From Tigriopus japonicus (taxonomy: Eukaryota; Arthropoda; Copepoda; Harpacticoida; Harpacticidae): a stretch of DNA of 64,000 nt. The stretch is taken from assembly GCA_010645155.1 (NCBI GenBank), contig CM021316.1:12131311-12195310 (forward strand), read 5' to 3'. A program made the position numbers and the translations under genes. Positions within the stretch are counted from its first letter, which is position 1; each line of letters begins with the position of its first letter. The notes beneath the pieces were generated by a model. The model saw only the letters and a program-made list of their open reading frames with translations. It made no database searches and was not told the DNA's origin. Positions 1-12,474 of the stretch are shown piece after piece.

Positions 1-223
1 TTTGGACTGGATTTGACGTTTTCCGTAAGATTCTATTAAATGATGAACAAAATATCCAATGATTTCTTCGGAACGCAAATGATCATTTTTGTTGCAGCCT
101 TCATGCGTGTGAAGGCTCAGATGGGTTTGATTCCTAAAACTCTAGAACCCTTAGTTGTATCCTTCTGTGCCTTCTGATTGTTCCAGAAGCATGAGGGTTG
201 CAACACTGGGATTTTCAATGTAC

Positions 224-440
224 CTGAAATAGACCTCCATCCAATTGTTTCCAAATCCAATGCGGGGCGTAGAAGAAGACGGCTTGGAAGCTCAGGAATA
301 AAGGAACCCATTGATAGTAAGCGTGTTCAATCGTTTCGTCTTCTTCCGTGTGGAAACCCACTCCAGGATGAATGAAGTCCTCGCCAGGTTCTCCCTCAAA
401 ATACTTTGGGAGGGTGAAAGTGCTCCTCATCCAACAGTAT
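224..440 (-). CDS. Innexin A coding exon 3 (YCW ... YYQWV)
   Basis: Two hundred seventeen bases, the same length as exon 3 of innexin B. It begins with the YCW motif of loop 1, runs through FTLPKYFEG and PGVG, and ends after M2 with YYQWVPLFLSFQAVFFYAP and WKQLDGG. Acceptor cctaaag|A, donor CAG|gtaca. The next exon is outside the window. Confidence 0.93.
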
Positions 441-3400
441 CTTTAGGATCAAACAAACAGCATGACTTGACAAATATTGATGATTCTCATGGAAATTTCT
501 TGATCTCATTTCATTGTATGTTTGTTAGCTTGGCCTCAAAAGCTTCAGTCGTGCACACTGCCGTGATCAATTTGTCTAGCCCCTTTTAAGTACGAGGACA
601 ATCATACTACTGTTGATTACATGACCAATCAAAATTCCCGAGAGCTGTTGCATTTTCAGGCAAAGGTTTTAAAGGGCAAAAAATCCAAGTAGAAAATTTC
701 AATACCTAAGGAATAGTGAAAATGTTCTATACTCCCTGGAATGAAACCTTGGTATATGGGCAGCAGCCTTCTGTTGGACGGGGAATTAAAAATCAACATC
801 AACGATCAAAGAGCACAGTACTATGGGTACGATTGGCTTTTAAACATAAAAGTTTTTCCTTGGACCAAGTTTGCCAAACACCATATTGTGTGATCTTATA
901 AGTAAACAACACACGAGGTTTCAAATTAATTTTCAATATAAGGAAAGTATAAGAAATTTCAGTATAAAGAAGCCAGAGTGGCCACGCGTACTAGCGCGTT
1001 CTTAAAAGTGCCGAGTGTAAGTGCTTCCCCAGACGGCGTAGGTTCGAATCCTGTTGGGGGTCGGATTGAAGCTGTCGGGAGAAATCCTTCAATTTACAGG
1101 GAATTGCATTCCTTGTAGCGGTAATAAAAAATCCGCAAAAAAAGAAAAAAAGACAAAAAAAAAAATCTAGTGTGACGTTTAATTGATAATATGCCAAAAG
1201 TAATCAATGATAAAAACAAAAAATGTCATGCATGAGCTTTTGAGTCCTTCAACTATTGCTAATTGAGATTAGAACCGTTTTTTCGGCATTTTTTCCTCTT
1301 TACTAGATATGTTCTAATACTGAAAACCCAGTTAGAAATATATTAAAGGATTTACCTGTTTATTACTGTAGCAGGTACTTGAATATTCTTATCAAAGTAA
1401 CACTGAATGGCTGAACCCGAGGAGTCGAAGTAGTTGTAGGTTGAGACCAAAATTCCGCTGGCAAGAAGTACGACGAAAGTGACCTAAAAGTATCCACATG
1501 TTGAATCATATACACCGTCAATCTTATTCAGATCCTTGGACCTAGTTATTTGTTGTGTTTTTCGCTCTTTTTCCTGTACTCCTATGTAGTAATCATCATG
1601 GATGATTGAAGCGAATTTAATAACAACGTTGCTAGAAATACTTACAAGATGTCCGTCTCAATTCGTTGAAACTTGTCGCAACTACTACAAAATGGTAATT
1701 CTTTAAAAATCTCCCAGAAATTTCGTTCCGGTAGTTCTTATTGGGAAGTGCCGTTATGCCAGGGAAGTATTTTTTTCGACTCCCAAGTGATTTGGATAAC
1801 GTTCTTCATTACAAAACATGGTTGAATTTTATACTAAACCTGAATTCCATTTCTGAATCTAAGTTCACCAACTTGTTGCTCTTAGATCGGAAAAGTAATT
1901 TTTAAGTCGTTTGACGCAAAAATTGCATCGAGTTAGATAAACTTTGTTTTTGATCATGCCAACTTTTGAAAAGAGAGGCATTCGACGATGTTATTCGACT
2001 ACAATCAACAAGTATTTGAGAAAATGCATTTTAGACGAACTGAATTCGTTCAAATAAGATTCAACGAAACGAGTTTTGACAAATTCCACAGTAGGGTTCG
2101 GATAAAGTTGCTATCTTTTTTGGTATAAAGTCGCTGTTTTAATTTTTTGCCGTGTAGTTGCAATAACTTAAAAAAAATTACACTCAATTCGCCGAAAGTT
2201 GCGATTTTTCTGTTCTAAATATGTTACTTTTTGACATGAAAATGTCAAATTTGGCCAATTTTATGTCTCAATTCTGGGCTGAACTTTGTAATCTTAAGTT
2301 TGTCTTTTCTCTAACTTTTGGCTTCCTCAAGAAAACAGTGTTTACTGTGCTCAAATTATTCTAAGTTGTATTATTTCTTTAAAGAGGTACGGAGAAAGTG
2401 AGCATGAATCATATTAATCGAACAATTTTCTGCAGAATTTAAGCAATCTAGACAAAAATGCCGAAATTGCTATTTGTTGTAAAAATTTCAAAAAAAAAAA
2501 TGCTAAATTTGCCTAAAATGGGAAAAAATTGACATTTTGGCGCAGGTTGTCCGCAACTTTGTCCGAACCCTATTAATCAACCACCTCAACCACCTCGTCA
2601 ACATCAGGGGTTTCTCCCTTCCAACTTTCACTTCTCCGGACCCAAATCCAACCACTCCTACAAGATCTCTTCAGCCACGCCCTCCAAACATCTTTCTTCT
2701 CACCAGACTGGATGGAGTCAGCCATCATCTTCATCCATAAGAAGGGGCCCAAGGACATTCTAGACAATCATCGGACCATTGCCTTGGAAAACCCCTTCTT
2801 GAAGATGATGTCCACCCTGTTAGCTGCCCGTTTCTCCGCATTGGTCAAGGATTGGAATCTCCTTCCCGAGTTCCAATTCGGTTTCCGGAGAAGCCGCTCA
2901 ACCACCTCGGCAGCCACTCTCCTCTACGAAATTGTGCACGCGAACATCAGCACTAAGAGGAGAGTTCACTGATGCTTTGTCGATTTCTCCAAAGCTTTTG
3001 ACAGGTTGGACCGAACGCGGTTATTTCTCAAACTCCAACTATGGGGAATTCCGCGTTCAATGTGTTTCGAGTTGAATTTTTGGCAGAGTTTTGCCATTTT
3101 GGTTTTTAGGGTCAAAAATTTGACCACAACTAAACTTTTCAACAAGCAAAAGACTTTATCTGCCATAAAATATGGCAGCGCTGCCAACTCGAAATCCATT
3201 TGTTTAGCTATCGGTGTTGCCAAATTGGTCCCTGTTTAGGTTTTTTCAAAAAGTTCAAAACAACCTGCCCTTTTTAACAACGATAAACATCCGAGTCAAA
3301 ACTGGCAGCACTCCTGGTTCGAAGCACATCACTACAATCAACCAAATATCCATTCCATTATCTCAAATATGCAGACGACCTGGTTCTCATGGCTGATTCA

Positions 3401-6367
3401 GGAGTGGAATAGCAAAATGCCATCAATGCTCTCCACGGTTATTGCCAAGAGAACGGCCTTCAAGTCAAACACATCAAGACGAAGGCCATGGTCTTTCATA
3501 AAGGTCGTCTGCCCCCCACCGCCTTTCACATCAACAATTGTCCGATTGAAATCGTCAAGTTTTTCAACTATGTCGGTTTCACCTTCACCACCCAACTCTC
3601 CTTCACCAATCACCTCAAATCATCAATAACCAAGGCCAGGGCCAGGATCGGATACATTTGCAATAGACTGCCCATCAAGAACCTTCCTCTTCCAATAGTG
3701 CTTCAACTCTTCCGGACTTTCATCACCCCCATCTTCCTCTACGGCCTGCATCTCTGGCTTCTCTACTCCGCCCAATCCGCCCTCAAATCCGTCGATGCCA
3801 CCTTCATCAAATTCCTCAAACGATACCTCTGTGTGCCCCAATATGCCAATAATGCATGGACGCATTTCATATGCGAAACTGAGCCCTTCACCACCGGGCT
3901 GGCAAGGTTAGTGTCCAACAGTGTTAGGAACCTGGCCTTTCCGGAGGCAATGCCTGGACACATGCTGTCCTTCCCGGTCAAGGACTTGACAACACCTTAT
4001 TGTCCTTGGCCCAACATCCCTTCGGAATATTTGCGGTCACGCACCTTTGTCCGACTTCCTGCCCAATTCCATTAACGACGGGAACTAAAGAAGGATCTGT
4101 TCAATCTGACCCGCCCTATTTACTACAATAACCAAGATTTTCATCATCTCCCTCTACCCAACTGTATTTGTTCTGTGTGTCAATCTCCTCTTCATTTCTT
4201 TCACGTGCATTGAAACCATTCTAGTCTGCTCAACTGTGAAATCACATTTCAATCGCCAAAAAGATTGGAAACTTATGTTTCAAAGGTTTTTGGATCAAAA
4301 TCCGCGATTTTGCGGTCAAACTCCATTTTTAGAGAACATTTTTCCGAAAACCGCAATTTCGGCCCAATGCGCTTTCGGTCCATCACTATTTCCAACATCA
4401 ATATGGTCCCAAGTCAGGGTTGGTTGTGGGGACAATCCCATCCAAAAAGTGTCCTCTTTATCCCCCTTGGTATAAACGGGATTTTCCTCCAAGGGATAAA
4501 GGGGACAAACGGGATAAATGCGATTTTCCTCCGACGGATAAAAGGGGACATACAGGATAAACAGGATTTTTCTACTTTTTCTAGCCTGATATCGTTATTT
4601 CCATAAATAAGTTCGTTTTTTTTGTCAATTTCTTACATCCATTGTGCATGAACTTGTCTAACCCAAATCATCTTCAAGTATAAAAATTTCTTCAATTTTT
4701 CCATTCTCCAGTGAAATCATGCCTTGCTTGCCTCATGTGATGTCAATGTCATCACTTAAGAGTGTGACTGCTTTTCCTTTAGAGTTTAAATTTTACTTCA
4801 TGATTTCCTGTTGAATTAATCCAAACAACCAAATTTCATTACATGGAACATGCATATTTGGGAAACTAAAAGTGAGTATAGGTGGATGAATGCTTGCTTT
4901 TACTGAATATTAAATTGTGTTCCTGTTTAGCTTGATTGAGAAATTCCCAATGCTTGAGGGTACTCAGGGTACTCAGTAATTGAGGGTTTCACATGAGTTT
5001 TAGGACAGTACAACACATGCTGTAATGAGTTACATATGTAGTTTTTAGACCGAAAACTTTCAGGGCTCTGCAAAAAGCCAAATTAGAATGCACAGGTACC
5101 ATCTCAAGGCAAATTTCTGAAGCTCAACAAAAAGCTTTGCATACAAAAAATCAAAGCATACTTTTCAATATCGTGTGCTTAAACTGGTGCCAGACATATT
5201 CATCATTGTTGATACTTAAGAATGCATAAACCCTTAAGTTGACAGTTCCCAAGAACCATGGGAGATTTGTGAACTATTTTAGCCGTATTTTCTAATTATG
5301 GTCTTAGTTTTTATCACCTATTTTTCAGGGATATCAAAAATTATCAAAACACATCCAAATTGACTTTTTCGTGTATTCCCTGATTTATCCCGTTTATCCC
5401 CCCATTAATCTCGTTAATCCCGTTTATGGAAAAAGGGAACAAATCAAAAAAGTTGTCCTCCCGAACAACCCTGACGATCACGCATATTTTTATATTTTAG
5501 CCGATATTTCGTACGCCATGCATGACCGTGAGTCGCAATAAACCTATTTTTACTATTAATAATCATTTGTACATGAAAACAAAGTCAGAGGGACTTCTTG
5601 AAATTTCAATCCATGGTTTTTGAAACCGTATTCATTGAATTTAAGACAAAACACATTTTCTTTTCTGATTGCTTGCTCGTTTATCAAATCTTTGCATATT
5701 TGCCCGCTTTCAAAATCTTGGCTTGTCCTTTATTGTTTTTACGACTGGTTTTTTAAATCATTAGATAACTTTATCAGATATATATTTAAATGCCTTTGGT
5801 CTTAGATGGTCAGCAAAATCAAATCCTCTTTTGCTTTTGAGTACATGAAACTTTACTTTTTCTTGCAATTTTTAACAAATCTTTACAAATAGGCCATTTC
5901 CGTAGTTCCCTGTAATTTGAGTTTGATCAATTCTCTTAGCTGAAATAACCTTGAGAACTTCCAAGAGTATGGAAATCTGATAAGATATAAATGTCTAAAA
6001 AATATAATTGCCCATTGACACACTAGTCTATCGCAAAAAGCATTATTATGTATAATCAAAAAATCTAGTGGCAAGATTTCCAAAAGGCAGAAATTTGAGG
6101 GTTTGAGAAAAATCGTTCGGAAGTGACCTCCCAAATTAGTGAAACTTTTTTGGTCAATAATTTTCAATTGAAAGAAAAGTTTTGACTCAAAAGTGATCAA
6201 CTTCAAGTTCGGTTATCACTGATGAGTGATGACCCTTCTTAGAAATAAGTTGACACATCAATTCTTACCTTGTAATGAAATTTAAAAGCCACATTGTCAG
6301 CCCGACGATATTCAGTTTTTGGTTTTCGCTTAAGGAAAGGCTGAACGTTATTGAAAACGGCCAACAT
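224..6367 (-). CDS. Innexin A, 5' part (three coding exons, continues off left edge)
   Basis: Innexins are four-pass membrane proteins whose oligomers form gap junctions and hemichannels in invertebrates. Exons, in order of translation: 6367-6269, 1483-1356, 440-224. All introns are GT-AG, and the phases (0, 2, 0) equal those of innexin B at 35.6-48.6 kb. The 148 residues cover the cytoplasmic N-terminus (starts MLAVFNN, ends KFHYK), M1 (about 34-52), the first extracellular loop with cysteines near 61 and 78, and M2 with the family hallmark YYQWV near 117-121. The two 4.8 and 0.9 kb introns hold a LINE, DNA transposons and a SINE. M3, the second loop and M4 must lie left of base 1. No stop or frameshift is seen in the three exons. 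The family call is firm; orthology to a named innexin is not attempted. Confidence 0.93.
970..1168 (+). mobile_element. tRNA-derived SINE (family S1), copy a
   Basis: A class II tRNA-like head (Leu/Ser type) has box A around TGGCCACGCGTACTAGCGCG and box B GGTTCGAATCC at 1041-1051. The body includes GGGAGAAATCCTTCAATTTA, and the A-rich tail runs over 1,127-1,168. It lies in intron 1 of innexin A, 5' of the gene's second exon. Pol III promoter boxes are intact. Confidence 0.88.
1356..1483 (-). CDS. Innexin A coding exon 2 (M1 and first loop)
   Basis: One hundred twenty-eight bases between ttttag|GTC and AACAG|gtaaa. It encodes M1 (VTFVVLLASGILVSTYNY) and the start of extracellular loop 1 with the conserved SAIQCY cysteine. 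It ends in phase 2, completed to Arg by the first base of exon 3. It is ten codons shorter than the matching exon of innexin B. Confidence 0.9.
2092..2572. mobile_element. Short DNA transposon with TAGGGTTCGG ends
   Basis: Four hundred eighty-one bases; left TAGGGTTCGGATAAAGTTGC, right GCAACTTTGTCCGAACCCTA, 19 of 20 pairing. Flanks TTCCACAG and TTAATCAA do not match, and the right end abuts the L2x LINE directly, so one flank was probably replaced. Confidence 0.75.
2573..4240 (+). mobile_element. Non-LTR retrotransposon L2x, copy a, degraded
   Basis: Reverse transcriptase pieces in order: MESAIIFIHKKG, FQFGFRRSRSTTSAATLLYE, CFVDFSKAFDRLDRTR, the catalytic box YADDLVLMADSG at about 3,364-3,399, then KAMVFHKGRLPPTAF and a long C-terminal frame at 3,488-4,075. 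A Cys-His knuckle remnant (CSVCQ...HFFH) lies near 4,160-4,210. In-frame stops and a DNA transposon inserted at about 3,061-3,334 interrupt it; against copy c about 190 bases of RT are missing there. It lies in intron 1 of innexin A, antisense to the gene, and is dead. Confidence 0.85.
3061..3334. mobile_element. H2 MITE inserted in the L2x retrotransposon
   Basis: Same interior as 49,693-49,992 (ATATGGCAGCGCTGCC, CTGGCAGCACTCCTGGTTCG) and same right end CACATCACTA at 3,334. The left end is blurred. It splits the RT between the GIPRSMC and YADD boxes. No clear target duplication, so part of the LINE was lost later or at insertion. Confidence 0.8.
4256..4388. mobile_element. H1 MITE, right-half fragment
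   Basis: Matches 19,960-20,080 almost base for base and ends TTTCGGTCCATCACTA followed by TTTCCAAC. That is exactly the left duplication of copy 3, showing this is a copy of the same insertion event carried along in a larger repeat. Confidence 0.85.
4389..5455 (+). repeat. 1.07 kb foldback-like repeat (GGATAAACGGG), copy 1
   Basis: Homologous along its length to 20,081-21,091. Near the left side are several GGGATAAACGGGAT-type units (4,470-4,560). Near the right are their complements, ATCCCGTTTATCCC (5,380-5,430), so the ends can fold back. The middle is AT-rich and noncoding. It travels together with the H1 MITE on its left. Confidence 0.85.
6269..6367 (-). CDS. Innexin A coding exon 1
   Basis: Ninety-nine bases, 33 codons, ATG at 6367, donor after base 6269 (AAG|gtaag), phase 0. 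It encodes the cytoplasmic N-terminus with the basic stretch FLKRKPK and the conserved KFHYK end that precedes M1. Exon 1 of innexin B also has exactly 33 codons, which supports this start. Confidence 0.9.
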
Positions 6368-6369
6368 TT

Positions 6370-7380
6370 TGCGAACGTTTATTGATGGCTACGAGTTTGC
6401 TTGGCAAAAGCCCAGTGACTGAAGCTACGTTAGAACGAACTGTAATATCATGATCCCATAAGAAAGCGCAGTCGAAGAGGGTTCAATAGGCATGCACAGA
6501 CCGTAGTAGCGATGTGCTTGATGCTTCGTGTTTTCAATCTTTCATCTCTTCAAGCTGAGTCGCAACACGATCTTGTAGTAGAATGAAATCAAAATGGAAC
6601 CAAGCTTTTGAACTTTTATGGACCTTTGAACAAGGTCTTTAATGTGATTGTCCTCTTTGGCTTCTTTCATTCCGTCGTTGAACGAATGTTTCATGGACAA
6701 ATGGAAACTATGATTTTTCTTATTCAAATTGTATGTTTGAAAAAATATCGATTTGTAGATGGACGAACACGTGATATTAAATTACACAAGTAACATCCAG
6801 TTACTGTTTGAAAGTACCATCATGACGTATTATATCAATCATGCTTTTTATTTTCATTGTAAGTTTTATTAATTGCAGGCCTGTCAGTTTATCTCATCAA
6901 TTTCTTCTGTGAATTGTCAATTGACTTCACTTCTCGATGCTGGCAATGCAAATGTCCATCTTGTTCACAACAAACGTACTAGATCACTCCTAACTTGCAT
7001 TATTTCATGTTTTTTTAAACATGGTCGTCACTTCATTGTTAAATTTTTCCTAACGAGAAATAGATTTGGTTGTAGAAAAATGAATTTACCAAAGCTATCA
7101 TTCTAGACCGGAGGCGCTTTAAATCACTCATCAAGTACAAACTAATTTCAGAGGAATGCCAAATGTGTAGATTCTCATTTGTACCGATTCATGTCACACA
7201 TTTTAAGTTAGCTTTGCCTTTCCAATGTGAATTTTGATCTCATCATTAAGGTTGTGCCAATCAATAGATCGCGAAAAATATTAGCAAAGTGGACAGTACA
7301 GTGGATACCTGTAAAGAGACTTAATGATTAATATAGTTTATAAAATTACCGTTTATATGAAATTTGATCTACCAATGAGT
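6370..7380. other. No gene recognised; upstream of innexin A
   Basis: This kilobase lies 5' of the innexin A start codon. Only short AT-rich chance frames are seen. 5' UTR exons and promoter could be here but no TATA or initiator motif stands out. Confidence 0.5.
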
Positions 7381-7384
7381 TACT

Positions 7385-7432
7385 GTTGGCAGATCTGTAC
7401 AACCCTTGTATAGTGGGTTGGTCAGGAACAAG
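7385..7432 (-). mobile_element. L1x non-LTR retrotransposon, 3' tail fragment
   Basis: Minus-strand match to the last about 50 bases of L1x (CTGACCAACCCACTATACAA, then GATCTGCC), the same end seen at 43,665-43,702. A short sequence next to it (7,434-7,500) recurs beside another L1x copy at 10,738-10,792 in opposite orientation. Confidence 0.7.
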
Positions 7433-8070
7433 TACCCCTGGAAGGGAGTACATATAACTTCGCCCGATCCCCTTTTGGTTTATACACAGGAGGGTCCAAA
7501 ACTCTCCCCTTCATTTTGATTGACTCCCGCGGCTTTCATGATTTGAAAACTCGTTCTTTCTGCTCAAAACGGGACATGGGGCAGTCTACTCACGGGCTGC
7601 TACTCATTCTCAGTCAGTCAGTCAGCATTCTTCTTTTCCCATAAGCACTAGCCACCAAACAAACGAGTGAATTTCAAAATTAGACAAACCTTTGAATTTG
7701 TGTTAGTGATATGATGAGCCATTTTCACCCCTTTGGCCATTCTGGGAGGGCTCACAATCCTCAAGACTTGAGACAGTCTCACAATTGCCTTGATCTCAAT
7801 ATGTACGTACGTGACTCGTCTTTGCTTTGCCAGTAGTGATCAAGGATCAAAGAAAGAATTCATTGCAATGTTGCCAGTTCTCAGTCTTCAGTGCCAATTT
7901 TTTCCGTTTGAGCCAGTGATGGCATACAGTGGAAATGCTGTTTGTTTGTTGTTTGTTTGTTGAGGAGTCAGAACGCAGCTTCGCAGCTGCGATCTGATAG
8001 AGGCTGTCCGCCATGTGGGGATATTGCCGCTCCACTTGGACAAGCTAACAAGCAAGCATTAATTTTTACC

Positions 8071-8402
8071 TCACCCTCGGGAATGACCCCAGGTTCGCCC
8101 ATTTAAGCCGTCAAGGGCCGTGACTTCTGCATGTAACTTAATACCACAGGTCACTAGGACTCGGCAAGCCCGGGATCCCGGGGCTTGCCTAGTATTTGGC
8201 ATTGAAAGACAGTTCAATGCTAAATTTTGACTCCGAAGAGTTGAGTTTGGAAAGTTGTGTGTTGCATTTGAAAGACGGTTCAAATGCTAAACTTTGACTC
8301 CGAAGAGTTGAGTTTTTGAGGGTGGCAGTCAGCCGGGATCGAACCCCAGCCATCTGTACGACAATCCGACGCAGTACGCACTACGCCATGCCTCACCCTT
8401 CC
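8071..8402 (-). mobile_element. Second tRNA-like SINE candidate (S2)
   Basis: Read on the minus strand, GGCGTAGTGCGTACTGCG resembles box A and GGTTCGATCCCGG (about 8,335-8,345) is a perfect box B. The body contains two copies of a motif with CTTTGACTCCGAAGAGTTGA (about 8,222-8,250 and 8,288-8,312) and a GC-rich palindrome around GGGATCCC at 8,172. Only one copy is in the window, so SINE status is inferred. Confidence 0.55.
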
Positions 8403-8905
8403 TAAGTGGAAATGCATATTGCTACATGCCTGTACAAAGGAAATCTACCGGAAAATCTCAAACCATTGAAGGACCAACAGTTACAGACAAACATTATTTG
8501 GGTTTCAAATTTCTGACAAATTCGTAGGATCTCAAAGCCACGCAAAGTTTTAATTGACCTTGAACAGATGACAAGTTAAGAGACAAAAATGACATAAAAA
8601 GAACCTTGAAAGTAAATTGAATTGGCAAAAAAGCCGAGAAAATAACAATTTAAGTAACAGCATTGGACATCAAAAAAAGTGAATATAGCAAGTTTTTGAA
8701 AACGTCATAAAATGATTAAAATTGTTTTGCCGGTCTCTGTGGATATCTTTGTTTCATAATCCTGATCAATTTGCATGCCTCATATTTAAAATTTGTAAAT
8801 TGGCATCAACATTTTGAATTGTGAATTGATTATAAAAATGAGAAATATTGAACAAAACACTTTTACCTAGCAATGTTTTGCTGGAAATTTTGAAACCCTA
8901 ATCAT

Positions 8906-9745
8906 TAGAGCCAGGATTTTTAGGTGAAGAAAAAAGCCAAAAAAAGTGGTAAATAGGTGAAGAAAATAACCAAAAAAAGTAAAAAAAGGTTCTTATTGTG
9001 CGCCTTTTACAATAGAAGCACTCACATTGGTGAACGTATTGGAATGTTGAAGTATACCGAGGTCACCCTGAGAATCCCGATTCACCTGACACGCTTTTTA
9101 TCCTTATTTGAGACTGTTTGAATTTCTATCGGAATATATAATGTGAAGTATTATTGCCGTTGATTACCTCAGTAGCCTCACACTGCATGGCGCAGTCGGC
9201 TACCATACCACGCCCACACCACATTCTTACCAAGTTGTGCCATTTGAACCATCATTTTCAACATGGACAAGTTTACGAGCTTGTCATTTGAGGCGCCAAA
9301 TTTGATTGACTCACAAAACCTCCAATGCGCTGTTTTTTTGCGCAGTGCCCAGAAGCCAATTCTTTAAAAAATGAAGAAGTTAGATAAATGCACTACCAAC
9401 CTTTTTCTTTGGAAGGCCAATGGAAAAAAATAATTGTAAATTTTACTCCTCTCTACATTTTTCAAAGAACTGCCTCTAGCCTCTTGAAATTAAATGTGAA
9501 TTTAAATCAATGCCCTTCCTTAGTGATAGTATAAATATGACCATTTTTCACTAAGTTAGAAATCACTTTCTCTAAACCAGGTGGTAAATGTTGTAAATCT
9601 CGGCATTTATTAACCTTTTGTCCCAAAAAGTGTCAAAAAAAATATTTTTTTTTGCTAAAAAGGGCAAAAAAAATTTTTTCCATCAAAAGCAGTAAAAAAG
9701 GTGAAAAATTATTTTCTAATTTTTCACCTAAAAATCTTGGCTCTA
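8906..9745. mobile_element. hAT-type non-autonomous element H3
   Basis: Eight hundred forty bases. Ends TAGAGCCAGGATTTTTAGG and CCTAAAAATCTTGGCTCTA. A perfect 8-bp duplication CTAATCAT at 8,898-8,905 and 9,746-9,753. Subterminal A-rich and T-rich arms contain several GGTGAA-type units. No open frame. Confidence 0.95.
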
Positions 9746-9753
9746 CTAATCAT

Positions 9754-10737
9754 CATACCCATGTGTTGTTATGAATGTAACATATTCAGCCATATGCTAC
9801 GTTACTTCCAGTGATTTACAATCTCAACACATCTCGGTCAAAAATGTTTCGAGCACTAGGAAGATTCAATACTTTTCCCTAACTTCAATTGCCGTGGCTA
9901 ATGTTTCCTTATCTTAAACAAGGACGCAGAAAATTAACAGAGAAGCAAATGTTGAGAAGAACTTCCAATTGGACTATTTTTACTCTCGCCTTCCTACCTT
10001 GGTTCATTATCCATTGATGAACAAAAACCAAGAGTGCTCTCCATCTTTGGGTTGTAAAAACTCCAAGTACACAAAAGATCAAGAAGAATTCAGAAAAGTG
10101 TAGAATTCAGGGTCAAGGACTAAAACCAATCAGAATACTTTCAAGCTAACAAAATTTACCCAATATACCAATCTACTAAAGTCCTGTCTACCAGAATTCT
10201 TGGTGATGAACTTTGTTGTCCTTTGGCAAATATGATCCATGTATGTCTCCTTCTAACCAAAATGATACTGTGATGGGATTTGATTACAAAATTTTGTTAT
10301 TTGATCCACATTTCTGCTACCATCATCAAGAAAATCATTGCTTTATGTTTCACTTTTTATTTAGCTGTCATACTCTGAAATCTTCATTTAATTTGTGAAT
10401 CTTGGATAGCATTATTGCTCAATCTTTCTTGATATGAAATTGTGTGCCTAAATTTCATTTTTACTTTCCATTTATCCTGCTTATGATGTTTGCTTTTGCT
10501 TTGTACCCGTTCAGTGCCTCTGGTTAATATATTTCTGCCATGCTTATTGAATGAATGGTGTTTCTTGTTTAATAGCTAATAGCCAATAGCTAATTAGAAT
10601 TTAGATTTTTACAAAAAGTCATTGGTAGTGTACAAGATAAGCATATATTTAGGCCAAATTTTCACAAATGAGGTGGTAAGGATACAGGCCCTCGAGTTTT
10701 TAACATGGGAGAAACACTTTGTACTTGTTGAGTTTTG
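9754..10737. other. No gene recognised
   Basis: AT-rich sequence between element H3 and the L1x copy, with no splice-supported exon or repeat partner seen in this window. Confidence 0.5.
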
Positions 10738-12474
10738 GACCCTCCTACGTATTGGGGAAAAAGAGGTTAAGTGTACTCCCTTTCAGGGGTACATGGTCAG
10801 GAATAGTATTTAAGAATTTGTCCAATCCTGCCTTAAATGCTGTTAGAGGATCAGCTCCTACATATTCCCGACGAAGGCAAATAGGCAACAAATTGAACAA
10901 TGAAGGAGCCCGATAAAGAAGAGAGGAGGACTTCATTGTTCGAATTAGCCTTGATTCCTTAGGATTTGGAGGTGCTCTCAGAGCGCACGTAAAACCTCTA
11001 CGATCGCTACAACTGATCTCAAATCCTGGGTTAGGACAGAGCCCATGAATGCTCTTGAAAACATACAGTATCAGATACCTTTCATACCTTCTCTGAGTAC
11101 TGTACAACCCTAACTTCTGGAGCCTCTCCCAATATGAGAACTCTCATTCCTGTGCTGTTCCTAGTAAAACATCTTTGGACCTGCTCGACCTTTTGCAAAC
11201 CTGCTGAACTCATTGGAGCCCAAATGGGTGAGGCATATTCAAGATGCGGCTGAACAATCGACTTGTACAGAGTTAGCATCGTAATACTATCTCTGGACTT
11301 GAAAGTGCGATAGATCCAGCCGCACGTTTGAAATGCCTTCCCCACTTTCAAGTGGATATGCTCATTAAACTTTCCATCATCTTGGATGACAACTCTTAAA
11401 TCCCTCATGGACAATACCTGCTCAATATCACAACCTCCATTGTCTTTGAGCGGAACATCTAATTTTGACGTCCCATGCGTCATTGTGCGGAATTTCATCC
11501 CGTTCAATACCATATTACTCTCGCCAACCCAAGAGTAGATTTTCTCCAAGTCCTCAACTAAACATTTTTTTCGTTCGACCGTTCCTTCCACAACTTAATT
11601 TTGTATCATCAGCATATGAAGAAATACTGGCTTTTGTTCTAAACTTCTGGAAAGGAGCAATAAAGAGAATAAACAAGAGCGGACCTAAAATTGAACCTTG
11701 TGGAACACCTGACTTGATATCATACATGCCACTAAATGATCCTTCAACCTTGACTATTTGCTTCCTATCACTCACGAAACTATCAATCCAATTCAGGACC
11801 TTTCCTTGGATCCCAAACTCTTTGAGTTGATCAAGCAAAAGACCATGATCTACCTTATCAAAGGCCTTGGCAAAGTCAAGATAGACTACATCAACTGACT
11901 CTTGACTTTCGAGCCCTTCAATGATTTGCTCAATATGATCAACCACTGGGGTTACTGTACTAAAATGAGCTCGAAACCCATGCTGTCCAGAAGGAATTAA
12001 ATCATGGACTTCCAAATAATCTACAAGCTTGGACTTCATAATCTTCTCAAAAACCTTTGCAACGCTGGAGGTCAGAGAAATGGGCCTATAATTACTAGGG
12101 AGTGACTTATCTCCGCCCTTAAAAATTGGAACGACATGAGCTACTTTTAGAGAGGAGGGAAACTTGCCCTGATCTAAAATGCAACGCATCAAATAGGAGA
12201 AAACAGGGGCAAGAATCTGTGAACATTTCATCAGAAACTGAGATGTCACACCATCAGGTCCAGGAGAACTCGAGAGCTTTAAGCTCTTGATGGCCTCAAA
12301 AGCATCTTGATCTGTGACTACCAGATCCTCCAGTCGATTATCCTGACTATCAATGCCAGTCTCATCAAAAACTGAAAATACACTTGAGAACTGATCTCCA
12401 AGCATATTGGCCATGACCTCACTATCATTGACGGTTTTACCGTCGACCTCAAAAGGCCCTACAGGATGCTTCAT
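10738..12474 (-). mobile_element. L1x non-LTR retrotransposon, copy with 5' truncation
   Basis: The reverse transcriptase reads from 12,474 leftward: SSSPGPDGVTSQFL, YRPISLTSSVAKVFEKIM, GQHGFRAHFSTVTPVVDHIE, VYLDFAKAFDKVDHGLL, SGVPQGSILGPLLFILFIAP and the catalytic SYADDTKL. The C-terminal domain (RRYERYLILYVFKS, then CSDRRGFTCALRAPPNPKES) follows after frameshifts near 11,575 and 11,100. Clade is probably Jockey/CR1-like, judged from the RT and the lack of RNase H. It ends near 10,800 with the L1x tail. Confidence 0.92.
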
